Positions 52,816 to 62,803 of a DNA stretch of 64,000 nucleotides are shown piece by piece. Position 1 is the first letter of the stretch. Every line of letters begins with the position of its first letter. The DNA is taken from assembly GCA_029257865.1 (NCBI GenBank), contig JARIAN010000086.1:1-64000 (forward strand). Reading direction: 5' to 3'. The stretch is from Phocaeicola sp. (GTDB lineage Bacteria; Bacteroidota; Bacteroidia; Bacteroidales; Bacteroidaceae). Position numbers and translations under genes: made by a program. The notes below the pieces were generated by a model, which searched no databases, had not been told where the DNA came from, and saw only the letters and a list, made by a program, of their open reading frames with translations.

Positions 52816-55800
52816 ATGCTAAAGTACTTAAAATCAGTTGGCTGCGCTTTGTCTCTCGTTGGAGGGATAGGTTCAGCTTTTGCTGCTCCTTATTCGGGGG
52901 CAGTTGCAACAGAGGTTTCCCAGCAGGCTGAACAATGTAAAGGTTTAGTTAAAGATGCAATGGGGGCTGTAATTGGTGCGTCCGTAATGGTTAAAGGCAC
53001 TACAAACGGTACAATAACTAATCTAGATGGAGAATTTGCATTAGACAATGTGAAAAACGGAGATGTAATCGTCATCTCTTTTGTAGGTTATCAAACTCAG
53101 GAAGTTGTATGGAAAGGTACTCCTATTGAAGTTGTCTTGAAAGACGACACTCAGACTTTGGCAGAAGTCGTGGTGACTGCTTTAGGTATGAAGCGTGAAA
53201 CCAAGGCCTTGGGTTATGCTGTGACTGAATTGAAAGGAGATGATTTGAAAACCAACAACATTAATCCGGTATCGGCTTTGCAAGGTAAGGTAGCCGGTGT
53301 GGAAATTGCCGGTTCAGATGGTGGTATGTTTGGTGGTACTAAAATTCAGATTCGTGGTGCTTCTACTATGGGTAACAACAACCAGCCTATCTATGTGGTG
53401 GATGGTGTTATCTTGGATAATAATGTTTCCGGTAATGAGGACTTGAACTGGGGTGCCAATTCAAATGACTATGGTAATGAGTTGAAGAACTTGAACCCGG
53501 ATGATTTTGCCTCGGTTTCTGTATTGAAAGGTGCAGCTGCAACTGCATTGTATGGTTCTCGTGGTTTGAATGGTGCAGTGGTTATCACTACCAAAAGTGG
53601 TAAGGCTGGTAAGGGATTGGGTGTAAGTGTATCTCAGTCTTTCGGTTTTGACCATGCTTATAAAACTCCGGGTATCCAAAATGAATATGGTGACGGATGG
53701 TTGCCGGGATGGAAAGATGCGGATGGAAATGGTAGTATTTGGGACCCTGCTCAGTTATCTGTTAACAAAGATGGGCGTCCTTCATTGATTGATGCTCCGG
53801 GTTTGGGGTTCGGTCCTAAATATGACGGACGTGGAATTGAAAACTACGATGGTACGATGACTACTTATTCTCCGAGAAAGAATAATATGTTGGATATGTA
53901 TCAGATTGGTTTTAATACAAACACCAACGTGGCTGTGCATGGTGGCAATGAAAAGACTACATTCTATACTTCTATGTCTTATAAGCATGCTGAGTCTACT
54001 ACTCCAAACAATACGTTTGAACGTTATTCGTTCTTGGCTAAGGCTAGTCATAAATTGAGTGACCGTGTGAGTGTGGCAGCTTCTATTACGTTTGCCAATT
54101 CTACTCCTAAGAATGCAGCAAGAAATATCGGGGAAAACTTTATTCAAGGTATTTGGAATCCGATGTATGACGCTAAATATTTCCGTGATAAATATTTGGG
54201 AGATCATGGAGGTTTAGCGGATAAGAATTATGGTGATAAGTATGCTAATGTGCCTGGTAAAGACTATTGGTTTGCTATCGACAAAAACGAATATCGCCAG
54301 AAAGAAACCGTAGTACGTCCTACCTTTGAATTGAATGTAGACATCTTAGATTGGCTGAAGTTTAAGGCTGATGCCAATATGAACTACTATTATAATAAAG
54401 GTGAAGATAAACAGTTGGGTACAGGATATGAAAATGAAGGAGGTATGTATGCTATCTTCCAAAATACAAAAGAACAAGCTACCTTTGGCGGTACTTTCTC
54501 TTGGAACAAGACATTCAAGGAGGATTATTTTGTAGGTGGCTTTGCTCGTTTTGAATATTATAATACCAGCAGCAACAATTATAGAATTGAAACAGATGGT
54601 GGTATGGTCGTTCCCGGACAGTGGTTTGTAGACAACTCAAAGAAGCCGAAGAAATCGGAAGGTGGTTTGCAGAGCCAAAAACGTATGCTTTCTGCAATCT
54701 TTGCATTGAACTTAGGATGGAAGAATCAGGTCTTCCTGGATATAACAGGACGTAATGACTGGTCTTCTGCTTTGGTGTATTCAAATGGTACAGGTAACCA
54801 TTCTTATTTCTACCCTTCTGTATCGGGCTCTTGGATTATTACTGAAACATTCCGTAATAAATTGCCTAATTGGATTTCGTTTGCTAAAATCCGTGGTTCA
54901 TGGGCTCAGGTAGGTAATGATACAAATCCTTATTACATCAATCAGGTATATGGATTTAAACCGATAGAATTGCCTGACGGAAATAATATCTATACCAATA
55001 CGTTGGATATGGTGATGAAGGCTGCCAACTTGAAGCCGGAGCGTAAGAACGCTTGGGAAATCGGTTTGGACTTCCGTATGTTTGAAAACCGTTTCAATAT
55101 TGATGCTACTTATTATAAGGAAAATACAAAGGATCAGATTATGGAAATTGCTGAGCCTTCCATTTCCGGTGTAGAAAAGCAGCTGGTGAATGCCGGTAAT
55201 ATTGAAAATAAGGGTGTGGAACTGGCTATTAATACTGTTCCTTTCCGTAATGAGGACTGGGAATGGAATTTGGGATTCACTTGGACTAAGAATGTGAGCA
55301 AGATTGTGGAACTGCATCCGGATGCTGCTAGATATATTACTTTGGCCGGTGAGGTTAATAATTATGACTATCGTGTAGGTTCGGTTGCCAGAGTTGGTGG
55401 TGAATATGGTTTGCTGATGTCTGATATCTTGCCGGCACGTGACGAACAAGGTCGTATCTTATTGGAATATTCTGATAAGCGTCGTGTCGTTTCTACTCGT
55501 AGAAGCGGACAGGTTCAGGAGTTGGGTAGCATGCAGCCTGATTTCTTGGGTTCTATCAATACAGACTTGACTTGGAAAAACTTATCTTTGCATGTAGGTA
55601 TTGATATGCGTATAGGAGGTTTGGTTGCTATGTATAGTAGCCGTTATGGTACTTCTAATGGTTGGACTAAGACTTCTTTGGCTTATCGTGATAAAGAGCA
55701 TGGTGGTTTGAGTTGGACTAGTGGATTTGCAGACAGTAAGGGTATAGTTTATGATGATGGTGTAATTTTGGAAGGTGTGTTTGCTCCTGGTACACAGGCA

Positions 55801-56199
55801 ACCGGTATTGATGGTAAAGTGCATAATATTGGTGGTATGACTCATCAGGAGGCTGTAGATAAAGGTATCATTGAACCAACACATGCCGGAGCTTATCACC
55901 TCACACGAAACAGCTGGGGGCAGGGTGTTATAAATGATGACTGGGTTCATGAATTGAGCTACGTTGCTCTTCGTGACATCACTTTGTCGTATAGATTACC
56001 AAAAACATTTGCTGCAAAACTTAGAGCTCAGAATATGAGTGTAAGTTTCTCTGCACACAATGTTGGTTATATATATAACTCATTGCCTAATGATGTGCAT
56101 CCGGAAAGTGTTCGTGGTAACAGATCGGCTGAGTTCCGTATTCGTGGTTACGAACCTTATATTAGAAACTATTCGTTCACAATCAGTGCTGATTTCTAA
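52816..56199 (+). CDS. SusC/RagA-type TonB-dependent outer-membrane transporter (second pair)
   Basis: The 1127 residues start with a signal region very like that of the first SusC. The carboxypeptidase-D-like domain (about 40-112; CKGLVKDAMGAVIGASVMVKG) and a plug domain follow. The plug region reads LAEVVVTALGMKRETKALGYAV, the alternative SusC subgroup rather than the VVVGYGTQKK form of the first. The barrel ends in FTISADF with a terminal Phe. A SusD gene follows after 29 bases. The cargo is unknown; the divergent CBM9/GH10-like gene is the only possible enzyme nearby, and no regulator gene is adjacent. Confidence 0.94.
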   Translation: MLKYLKSVGCALSLVGGIGSAFAAPYSGAVATEVSQQAEQCKGLVKDAMGAVIGASVMVKGTTNGTITNLDGEFALDNVKNGDVIVISFVGYQTQEVVWKGTPIEVVLKDDTQTLAEVVVTALGMKRETKALGYAVTELKGDDLKTNNINPVSALQGKVAGVEIAGSDGGMFGGTKIQIRGASTMGNNNQPIYVVDGVILDNNVSGNEDLNWGANSNDYGNELKNLNPDDFASVSVLKGAAATALYGSRGLNGAVVITTKSGKAGKGLGVSVSQSFGFDHAYKTPGIQNEYGDGWLPGWKDADGNGSIWDPAQLSVNKDGRPSLIDAPGLGFGPKYDGRGIENYDGTMTTYSPRKNNMLDMYQIGFNTNTNVAVHGGNEKTTFYTSMSYKHAESTTPNNTFERYSFLAKASHKLSDRVSVAASITFANSTPKNAARNIGENFIQGIWNPMYDAKYFRDKYLGDHGGLADKNYGDKYANVPGKDYWFAIDKNEYRQKETVVRPTFELNVDILDWLKFKADANMNYYYNKGEDKQLGTGYENEGGMYAIFQNTKEQATFGGTFSWNKTFKEDYFVGGFARFEYYNTSSNNYRIETDGGMVVPGQWFVDNSKKPKKSEGGLQSQKRMLSAIFALNLGWKNQVFLDITGRNDWSSALVYSNGTGNHSYFYPSVSGSWIITETFRNKLPNWISFAKIRGSWAQVGNDTNPYYINQVYGFKPIELPDGNNIYTNTLDMVMKAANLKPERKNAWEIGLDFRMFENRFNIDATYYKENTKDQIMEIAEPSISGVEKQLVNAGNIENKGVELAINTVPFRNEDWEWNLGFTWTKNVSKIVELHPDAARYITLAGEVNNYDYRVGSVARVGGEYGLLMSDILPARDEQGRILLEYSDKRRVVSTRRSGQVQELGSMQPDFLGSINTDLTWKNLSLHVGIDMRIGGLVAMYSSRYGTSNGWTKTSLAYRDKEHGGLSWTSGFADSKGIVYDDGVILEGVFAPGTQATGIDGKVHNIGGMTHQEAVDKGIIEPTHAGAYHLTRNSWGQGVINDDWVHELSYVALRDITLSYRLPKTFAAKLRAQNMSVSFSAHNVGYIYNSLPNDVHPESVRGNRSAEFRIRGYEPYIRNYSFTISADF

Positions 56200-56228
56200 T
56201 TAATTAATCTCCTTAAAATTTGAAATAT

Positions 56229-58091
56229 ATGAAACTGAAATATGTATTGACATCTTGTTTGTTTGGAATGGGAGTCTTTTCTTCTTGTTCTGATGAATTT
56301 AAAGATATAAACACGAATCAGTCGGCTATATCAAAACCTATACCTTCTTTTTTGTTCGCTGAATGTCTGAGAGAGTTTGAACCGATGGATTATGCCGCTT
56401 GGTTTTATGACTATCCACGTATGGCTTCTTGGAGCCAGTGTATTGTAAGCCCTGGAGGTAACCTAGATGGTTTTAACAAAATTACAGAACAAGGAAGCGT
56501 GGGCTCTCATGTTAACAGAACCTTGCGTATGGTCAATGAATTGCGCTATCAGATTTCTTTAATGAATGAGTCGGATAAAGCTAAATATGAATTCATGCAG
56601 TATTTGTGTAATCCGCTATTGGCTATTTCGGCTTTGAATGATACAGATATGTATGGTTCTAAGCAGTATTCAGAGGCTGAGCAGGCTCGTTATACCGGTA
56701 ACTTCCTTCCTAAATATGATACTCAGGAAGAGTTGGTTGATGTTCTGTTGGATGAACTGAATGCAACAATTAAGTATCTGTCTACTCATGAAGTGAAATA
56801 CTCATTGGGTATTCAGGATTTTATCTATAAAGGTGATGTGAAGAAATGGGCAAAGTTGGCGAATTCTTTGAAATTGAAAATTGCAGCTCGTTTAATCAAT
56901 ACAAACCGAGCTAAGGCGATACAGATTGTAAACGAGGCTGTTGAGTCTCCTGTTGGTTTCCTTGAATCTGCAGCTGATGACTTGGTCTATAATCGAGGAA
57001 AGAATGATAATCATTGGAACAACGACTTCCCTCAAGGGGCAGGTAGTGCAGTGTTTATCGATTTCTTGAAAAAGAATCGTGATACTCGTTTGTTGAGTGC
57101 CTTTACAAAGAATGAATTCAATGCTCCTGTAGTACAGGCATTCTTAGATCAGAAAAAAGAACTTCCTCCTTATATCAAAGAAAATGCAGATATTAAAGAT
57201 GGAAAGTTCTTGGGATGGAAAAAAGAAAGTATGGGTGAGCCTTGGGTGCGTTTCTTGGGGGTACCTTTGCAGGTTGGTGCTGGTCAGCAAGACGCTAATA
57301 AGTGGTATTTTGACCCGACAGGCAAATTGTTGCAGTTAGAAACAAGTGCCGGTGGTAAGCGTAACTATTCATTGATTTCATATCGTAATCAGGAATTGGT
57401 GAAAGGTATTTATGATTTTACTTATCCAGATGCACCGGATGTCACTCCGGACAAGGATATCTTGAATACTCCATGGTATGGTATCTATTTCTCTGCTGCA
57501 GAAGTACAATTGCTTTTAGCTGAGTTTAATTTGTTGGGCGCAAAAACCCCAAAAACAGCTCAAGCACATTTGACCGATGGTGTTCGTTTGTCGGCTTATG
57601 TATATGATAGAGCAGCTGCATTGAATCAGGTTCCTTATTATTCTCGTGCAAACGTAAATGACAAAGGAGATGCACTGATTAAGATTAATGATGAGATGGT
57701 GAATAAAATGTTGGAAAATGATGCTTACAAGTTGACCGGCGACAAGAAGTCTGACTTAGAGAAGGTCTATATCCAGCAGTACATCCATTATATCATGAAC
57801 CCTACTGATCAGTTCGTGAATGTACGTCGTTCAGGTGTCCCTATGAAGAATAGTAAATTGTTGCCATGGCAAGCCTTTGATAATAAAATTGACTATACTC
57901 CGTTGATTCCTAGACGTTGCAAAGTAAGCGAGCCAGGGCCGGACGATCAGCTTCATGATATTACATTGGAAGCTATCAAAGCTCAGGGATTCTCTTATGG
58001 TTCTGACAATGCAGACCCTGCTGTACTGAATAAACAACGTGTTTGGTATGACAAAGAAAATCCTCAGTTTGGTGAAGGTCCTAAAATCTAA
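56229..58091 (+). CDS. SusD/RagB-type lipoprotein (second pair, SusD-like subgroup)
   Basis: From the ATG at 56229 the protein has 620 residues; a TTG at 56220 is less likely. The lipoprotein signal ends VFSSC (C20), followed by SDEFKDINTNQSAI. The body lacks the classic SusD N-terminal pattern. It matches the other large SusD-like group, with KWAKLANSLKLKIAARL, GIYFSAAEVQLLLAEFNLLGA near the C-terminal third and FVNVRRSGVPM. It would form the surface lid of the SusC just upstream. The pairing of this SusD subgroup with the alternative SusC subgroup is consistent. Confidence 0.9.
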   Translation: MKLKYVLTSCLFGMGVFSSCSDEFKDINTNQSAISKPIPSFLFAECLREFEPMDYAAWFYDYPRMASWSQCIVSPGGNLDGFNKITEQGSVGSHVNRTLRMVNELRYQISLMNESDKAKYEFMQYLCNPLLAISALNDTDMYGSKQYSEAEQARYTGNFLPKYDTQEELVDVLLDELNATIKYLSTHEVKYSLGIQDFIYKGDVKKWAKLANSLKLKIAARLINTNRAKAIQIVNEAVESPVGFLESAADDLVYNRGKNDNHWNNDFPQGAGSAVFIDFLKKNRDTRLLSAFTKNEFNAPVVQAFLDQKKELPPYIKENADIKDGKFLGWKKESMGEPWVRFLGVPLQVGAGQQDANKWYFDPTGKLLQLETSAGGKRNYSLISYRNQELVKGIYDFTYPDAPDVTPDKDILNTPWYGIYFSAAEVQLLLAEFNLLGAKTPKTAQAHLTDGVRLSAYVYDRAAALNQVPYYSRANVNDKGDALIKINDEMVNKMLENDAYKLTGDKKSDLEKVYIQQYIHYIMNPTDQFVNVRRSGVPMKNSKLLPWQAFDNKIDYTPLIPRRCKVSEPGPDDQLHDITLEAIKAQGFSYGSDNADPAVLNKQRVWYDKENPQFGEGPKI

Positions 58092-58119
58092 ATGGTAATT
58101 TAGTTGGAAAAATAAGTGG

Positions 58120-58154
58120 AAGGCTGTCCTGAAAAGGGCAGCCTTTTGTTATTT
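58120..58154 (+). terminator. Terminator of the second SusCD operon
   Basis: AAGGCTGTCC (58120-58129) pairs with GGGCAGCCTT (58136-58145), one G-T wobble included, and a T-rich tail follows. Confidence 0.72.
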
Positions 58155-58256
58155 AAAAGCAAATTTGTTTGCTTTTGAGATGTTTCAGAGATGTTTTAAA
58201 GCAATTCATTTTTATGAAATATGCTTAAGTATACAGGATATTTCTTATTTTTTGTC

Positions 58257-58264
58257 TAACTTTG
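58257..58264 (+). promoter_or_regulatory. -7 box for rlmN
   Basis: TAACTTTG is an exact -7 box 28 bases before the start codon. The -33 region is T-rich without a clear TTTG. Confidence 0.5.
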
Positions 58265-58292
58265 TATGTTAATTGTATAGAATAAGCATAGA

Positions 58293-59345
58293 ATGATGGA
58301 TGCAAATAAAGTTCCTTTGCTCGGAAAAACATTGTCCGAACTTCAGAATATAGTACGTAATATGGGTATGCCTGCGTTTACTGCTAAGCAGATTGCTTTA
58401 TGGATTTATAGTAAGAAGGTGGTTTCAATTGATGAAATGACCAATTTGTCGGTGAAGAATCGTGAACTGCTGAAGGAAAACTATGAAATTGGCGCTTCGG
58501 CACCTGTGCATGAAATGCGTTCGGTAGATGGTACGGTAAAATATTTGTTCTGTACTCCAGAGGGTGATTTTATCGAAACGGTGTATATACCAGACACTGA
58601 CCGTGCTACTTTGTGTGTATCATCACAAGTCGGTTGTAAGATGAACTGTAAGTTCTGTATGACCGGAAAGCAGGGATATACCAATAGCTTATCTGTTTCG
58701 CAGATTTTGAATCAGATTTATTCGGTTCCAGAACGAGATACGTTGACCAATATCGTGTTTATGGGTATGGGCGAGCCATTTGATAATCTGGATGCGGTAT
58801 TGGGTGCATTGGAAATCCTTACTGCAGACTATGGCTATGCTTGGAGTCCGAAACGTATAACGGTATCTACTGTGGGATTGCGCAAAGGATTGGAGCGTTT
58901 TCTTGAAGAAAGCGATTGCCATTTGGCCGTGAGCCTTCATTCGCCGGTACCGGCACAGCGTAGGGAACTGATGCCTGCAGAAAAAGCTTTTTCAATGACT
59001 GAAATCTTGGAAATCTTGCGTCGCTATGATTTCAGCAAGCAGCGTCGCTTGTCATTTGAATATATCGTATTTAAAGGAGTCAACGATAGTGCTTTGTATG
59101 CTAAAGAATTGGTGAAAGTATTGCGTGGATTGGATTGTCGGGTAAACTTGATTCGTTTCCATGCTATTCCGAATGTAGATTTGGAAGGCGTGGATATGGA
59201 TTCGATGTTGGCTTTCAGGGATTATCTTACTCAGCATGGGGTGTTTGCTACCATCCGTGCTTCAAGGGGGGAAGATATTTTTGCAGCTTGCGGAATGTTG
59301 TCGACAGCCAAGCAGCAGGCTGAAAAGAATCATGAAACTTTTTAA
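58293..59345 (+). CDS. rlmN: 23S rRNA A2503-C2 / tRNA A37-C2 methyltransferase
   Basis: The 350 residues contain the radical SAM motif C115-K-M-N-C119-K-F-C122, GMGEPFDN, and the late methyl-carrying C333 in IFAACGMLS. The N-terminal helical part reads LSELQNIVRNMGMPAFTAKQIALWIY. RlmN methylates C2 of A2503 in 23S rRNA and A37 in some tRNAs, using C333 as a methyl relay. Two adjacent ATGs (58293 and 58296) are possible starts. The presence of GMGEPFDN and the relay cysteine supports RlmN but does not strictly exclude the Cfr sister family; length and context favour RlmN. It leads a run of four genes. Confidence 0.92.
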   Translation: MMDANKVPLLGKTLSELQNIVRNMGMPAFTAKQIALWIYSKKVVSIDEMTNLSVKNRELLKENYEIGASAPVHEMRSVDGTVKYLFCTPEGDFIETVYIPDTDRATLCVSSQVGCKMNCKFCMTGKQGYTNSLSVSQILNQIYSVPERDTLTNIVFMGMGEPFDNLDAVLGALEILTADYGYAWSPKRITVSTVGLRKGLERFLEESDCHLAVSLHSPVPAQRRELMPAEKAFSMTEILEILRRYDFSKQRRLSFEYIVFKGVNDSALYAKELVKVLRGLDCRVNLIRFHAIPNVDLEGVDMDSMLAFRDYLTQHGVFATIRASRGEDIFAACGMLSTAKQQAEKNHETF

Positions 59346-59359
59346 TACATTATTTATCT

Positions 59360-60427
59360 ATGAGACACTTTAACTTTTGTTTGAGTTTGGTATTGGCGGT
59401 GCTGGTACTGGCTTCATGTAAGAGTGATGGGAAAAGTATTTTGACACCTAACTCCAGTGGACGACCTTATGAGGTGTTGGTAGTAGCAGAAGACAATTGC
59501 TGGATGAGTCCGGATAGTGCTTTGTATCATGTGCTGGATTCAGATGTACCCGGACTGCCTCAGTCCGAGCGTTCATTCCGCATATCTAGAGTTCGCCCGG
59601 CATATTATGACCGTAGTATGCGCCTGTTTCGTAATATTGTGGTAGTGGATATCAACCCAAATTCATATACACAGACTAAGTTTAAATACTCTAGAAATGT
59701 ATATGCTGCCCCTCAGATGATTATGACTATTCAGGCTCCAAATCAGACAGAATTTGCCGAGTATGTTTCTCGTAACGGCAGATTGATTGTTGATTTCTTT
59801 ACGCGTGCAGAGATGAACCGTGAAATCAATCTTCTGGAAGAAAAGCATAATCATATGATTTCAGCCAAGGCAGGAAGCCTTTTCGACTGTGATATATGGA
59901 TGCCGGTAGAAATGGAGTCAGCCAAAACCGGTAAGGATTTCTTGTGGGCTTCTACCAATTTGAATGATATGAATTTTGTGATGTATTCTTTTCCTTTTCG
60001 CGACCATAATACGTTTACTAAAGAGTATTTTATCCATAAACGTGATTCTGTAATGCAGATAAACATCCCAGGCTCTCGTGCTGGAATGTATATGGAAACT
60101 GCCGATTCTGCATTTGTAGAGGTACGCAGCTTGGGAATTAAAGGAGATTATACATTTGAGGCTAGAGGACTATGGGAAATGAAGAACGATGCAATGGGTG
60201 GCCCGTTTGTTTCACATATGCGCGTTGATCGTGCCAATGCTCGTGTCATTGTTGTGGAAGGTTTTGTGTATAATCCAGGAAAACTCAAGAGAGATCAGAT
60301 GCGTAAGTTGAATGCCGCTCTCTATACCTTGAGATTACCTTCTGAGAAAAAAGTGAATAGTATCCCACAAGATGTTGCCTTGGAAGAGGTACAACCCCAA
60401 AAAGATGTAGAAATAAACAATAAATAA
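59360..60427 (+). CDS. DUF4837 family lipoprotein
   Basis: The 355 residues have a lipoprotein signal ending VLASC (C20). The mature protein opens with SGRPYEVLVVAEDNCWMSPDS and later has FRISRVRPAYYDRSMRLFRNIVVVDI, RSLGIKGDYTFEARGLWEMKNDAMGGPF-type text and VEGFVYNPGKLKRDQMRKL. These features are those of the Bacteroidetes family DUF4837, which has no known function. It starts 14 bases after rlmN and 3 bases separate it from pdxA, so all are likely cotranscribed. Confidence 0.88.
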   Translation: MRHFNFCLSLVLAVLVLASCKSDGKSILTPNSSGRPYEVLVVAEDNCWMSPDSALYHVLDSDVPGLPQSERSFRISRVRPAYYDRSMRLFRNIVVVDINPNSYTQTKFKYSRNVYAAPQMIMTIQAPNQTEFAEYVSRNGRLIVDFFTRAEMNREINLLEEKHNHMISAKAGSLFDCDIWMPVEMESAKTGKDFLWASTNLNDMNFVMYSFPFRDHNTFTKEYFIHKRDSVMQINIPGSRAGMYMETADSAFVEVRSLGIKGDYTFEARGLWEMKNDAMGGPFVSHMRVDRANARVIVVEGFVYNPGKLKRDQMRKLNAALYTLRLPSEKKVNSIPQDVALEEVQPQKDVEINNK

Positions 60428-60430
60428 TTC

Positions 60431-61525
60431 ATGGAAGAACGTAAAATAAGAGTGGGCATCACCCACGGAGACATTAACGGAGTAGGCTATGAGGTGATTC
60501 TCAAGGTTTTCTCTGACCCTACAATGCTAGACTTGTGTACGCCGGTCATTTATGGTTCACCTAAGGTGGCTGCTTATCATCGCAAGGCTATGGATATTCC
60601 TACCAACTTCAGTATTGTTAACTCGGTATCTGAAATACAGGATGGCAGAGTAAACATCATCAACTGTACTGAAGAAGAATTGAAGGTGGAACTTTCTAAA
60701 CCTTCCCTAGAGGCAGGTAAAGCTGCACTGGCAGCTTTGGAAATGGCGTTGAAGGATTATGCAGATGGAGTCTTTGATGTGTTGGTTACTGCTCCTATCA
60801 ATAAACATACTATTCAGTCGGATACATTCCATTTTCCGGGACACACTGAGTATATTGAAGAAAGAGCAGGTGAAGGACATCAGGCATTGATGATTTTGCT
60901 GAAAGATGATTTTCGTGTGGCTTTGGTTACCGGGCATATTCCAGTGGGAGAGATTGCGACTCACTTGACTAAAGAGTTGATTATGCAAAAAATGGAACTC
61001 TTTCATCGTTCTTTGAAAAAGGATTTTGGAATTGACAATCCTCGTATTGCTGTTTTCTCATTAAATCCTCATGCAGGTGATAATGGAGTGATCGGTTCAG
61101 AAGAGGAAACAATCATCAAACCGGCTATGGAAGAAATGCTCAAGCGTAAAGTTCAATGTTTTGGCCCCTTCCCTTCGGATGGCTTTATGGGATCAGGTAA
61201 CTACCGTCATTTTGATGGTATATTGGCAATGTATCATGACCAGGGATTAGCGCCGTTCAAAGCATTAGCTATGGATGAAGGTGTTAATTTTACTGCCGGG
61301 CTGCCTATCATTCGTACTTCACCAGCCCACGGTACTGCCTATGATATTGCCGGACAGGGTATTGCTTCGGAAGATTCTTTCCGCCAGGCTATTTATACTG
61401 CAATGGATGTTTTCCGTAATCGCCGTCGTGAGGAAGAGGCTTCGGCACGCCCTTTGCGTAAGCAGTATTATGAGAGAAGAGATGACAGTGATAAACTGAA
61501 ACTGGATACGGTAGATGAAGAATAA
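60431..61525 (+). CDS. pdxA: 4-hydroxythreonine-4-phosphate dehydrogenase
   Basis: The 364 residues fit PdxA, which oxidises 4-phosphohydroxy-L-threonine on the route to pyridoxal 5'-phosphate in the cytosol. Motifs are GITHGDINGVGYEVI at the start, VTAPINKHTIQS, the metal-binding histidine in FPGHTEYIEERAG, ALVTGHIPVGEIATHLT, YHDQGLAPFKAL and SPAHGTAYDIAGQG. The family usually opens GITxGDPxGIG; here Asp-Ile-Asn replaces Asp-Pro-x. It starts 3 bases after the DUF4837 gene, and its last 11 bases overlap the next gene. Confidence 0.93.
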   Translation: MEERKIRVGITHGDINGVGYEVILKVFSDPTMLDLCTPVIYGSPKVAAYHRKAMDIPTNFSIVNSVSEIQDGRVNIINCTEEELKVELSKPSLEAGKAALAALEMALKDYADGVFDVLVTAPINKHTIQSDTFHFPGHTEYIEERAGEGHQALMILLKDDFRVALVTGHIPVGEIATHLTKELIMQKMELFHRSLKKDFGIDNPRIAVFSLNPHAGDNGVIGSEEETIIKPAMEEMLKRKVQCFGPFPSDGFMGSGNYRHFDGILAMYHDQGLAPFKALAMDEGVNFTAGLPIIRTSPAHGTAYDIAGQGIASEDSFRQAIYTAMDVFRNRRREEEASARPLRKQYYERRDDSDKLKLDTVDEE

Positions 61526-62525
61526 ATACAGGAATATATTCTTACTTTTTGGCGTGGTGGCGATTGCCATCATGCTTTTTACTTTTGATGTGTCGTATGA
61601 GGAACTGAGTGGAAGTCTTCGTAGAGCAGGAATTTGGTTCCCGGTAGTGGTAGTGCTGTGGGCTTTTATTTATCTGATGAATGCGGGGGCCTGGTATATC
61701 ATTATTCACGATGGCTTTCGGGGACGGAAGATTCCATTTTGGAGAGTTTATAAATATACAATTACAGGTTTTGCTTTAAATACAACTACACCTGTGGGAC
61801 TAATGGGAGGGGAACCTTACCGTATTATGGAACTTTCACCTTATGTAGGAGTGGAAAAGGCTACTTCAAGTGTGATATTGTATGTGATGATGCATATTTT
61901 TTCACACTTTTGTTTTTGGTTGTTTTCTATCTTGTTATACGTCGTTTTGTATTTTCATCATGTGGAGTTAGGACTTTCGTTGTTTTTGGCTTTTGCCGGA
62001 GCATTCTGTCTGTTAGGAGTTTATTTTTTTCTTAAAGGATACAAATCGGGTTTGGTGATGCGTTGTATCCGTTTTCTTCAGAAAGTACCTTTTGTAAAGA
62101 ATTGGGCGGTGTCTTTTGCCGAGCGTAAACAAGAGTCGTTAGAACAGATAGACCGTCAGATAGCAGAACTTCACAGTAAGCATCGCATCACGTTTTATTC
62201 TTCTTTGGTGGCCGAATTCTTTGCGAGAGTAGCATCGTGTGCCGAAATCTACTTCATTCTTCAGATATTTTCGGGTGATGTAAGCTATTGGGATTCCATC
62301 TTGATATTGGCTTTTACCTCATTGTTTGCCAATGCACTTTTCTTCTTGCCTATGCAGCTGGGAGGGAGAGAAGGAGGCTTTGCTCTGGCTGTGGGTGGAT
62401 TGGCTATGCCTTACGCATATGGAGTGTATATGGGCTTGATAATGCGTATCCGAGAATTGATTTGGGTCGTACTGGGTATTGGATTGATGAAATTTGGAAA
62501 CCGGAAGGTAGAGGAAAAGAAATAA
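61515..62525 (+). CDS. Lysylphosphatidylglycerol synthase TM region / UPF0104 flippase-like membrane protein
   Basis: The 336 residues have about eight membrane segments and the family features GFALNTTTPVGLMGGEPYRIMEL near 95-120 and LPMQLGGREGGFALAVG near 285-300. This is the membrane part of MprF/AglD-type proteins, found alone as YbhN/UPF0104. Members are thought to move or expose lipids such as lysyl-PG or polyprenyl-linked sugars. It starts inside pdxA by 11 bases, so translation is coupled. No aminoacyl-transfer domain is present. A CDP-alcohol phosphatidyltransferase gene lies 278 bases downstream, which would fit phospholipid work. Confidence 0.82.
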   Translation: MKNKYRNIFLLFGVVAIAIMLFTFDVSYEELSGSLRRAGIWFPVVVVLWAFIYLMNAGAWYIIIHDGFRGRKIPFWRVYKYTITGFALNTTTPVGLMGGEPYRIMELSPYVGVEKATSSVILYVMMHIFSHFCFWLFSILLYVVLYFHHVELGLSLFLAFAGAFCLLGVYFFLKGYKSGLVMRCIRFLQKVPFVKNWAVSFAERKQESLEQIDRQIAELHSKHRITFYSSLVAEFFARVASCAEIYFILQIFSGDVSYWDSILILAFTSLFANALFFLPMQLGGREGGFALAVGGLAMPYAYGVYMGLIMRIRELIWVVLGIGLMKFGNRKVEEKK

Positions 62526-62803
62526 ACATTTCTTCCTAGACTTGAAAATAGAGATTTTGATAGATTTTATAGTAAAATTTATTGTTTGTTGGATTTATTT
62601 TAGTCAAAACACGCTGTTTCTGAATTTAAAACTATAAATTTGTTCTATCATTATGATATAAATGAAAGAAAAAGAACTTTCGGACAAAACTTTGAATCTT
62701 GGCAGGGGAAATGCGTTTGTTCCTTTTCAATGATTAAAGAGAGATTCGAGTAATGTGTTGTCTTGAATCCTTTTAGCAATAAAAATAAATTATCAATAAA
62801 ATA

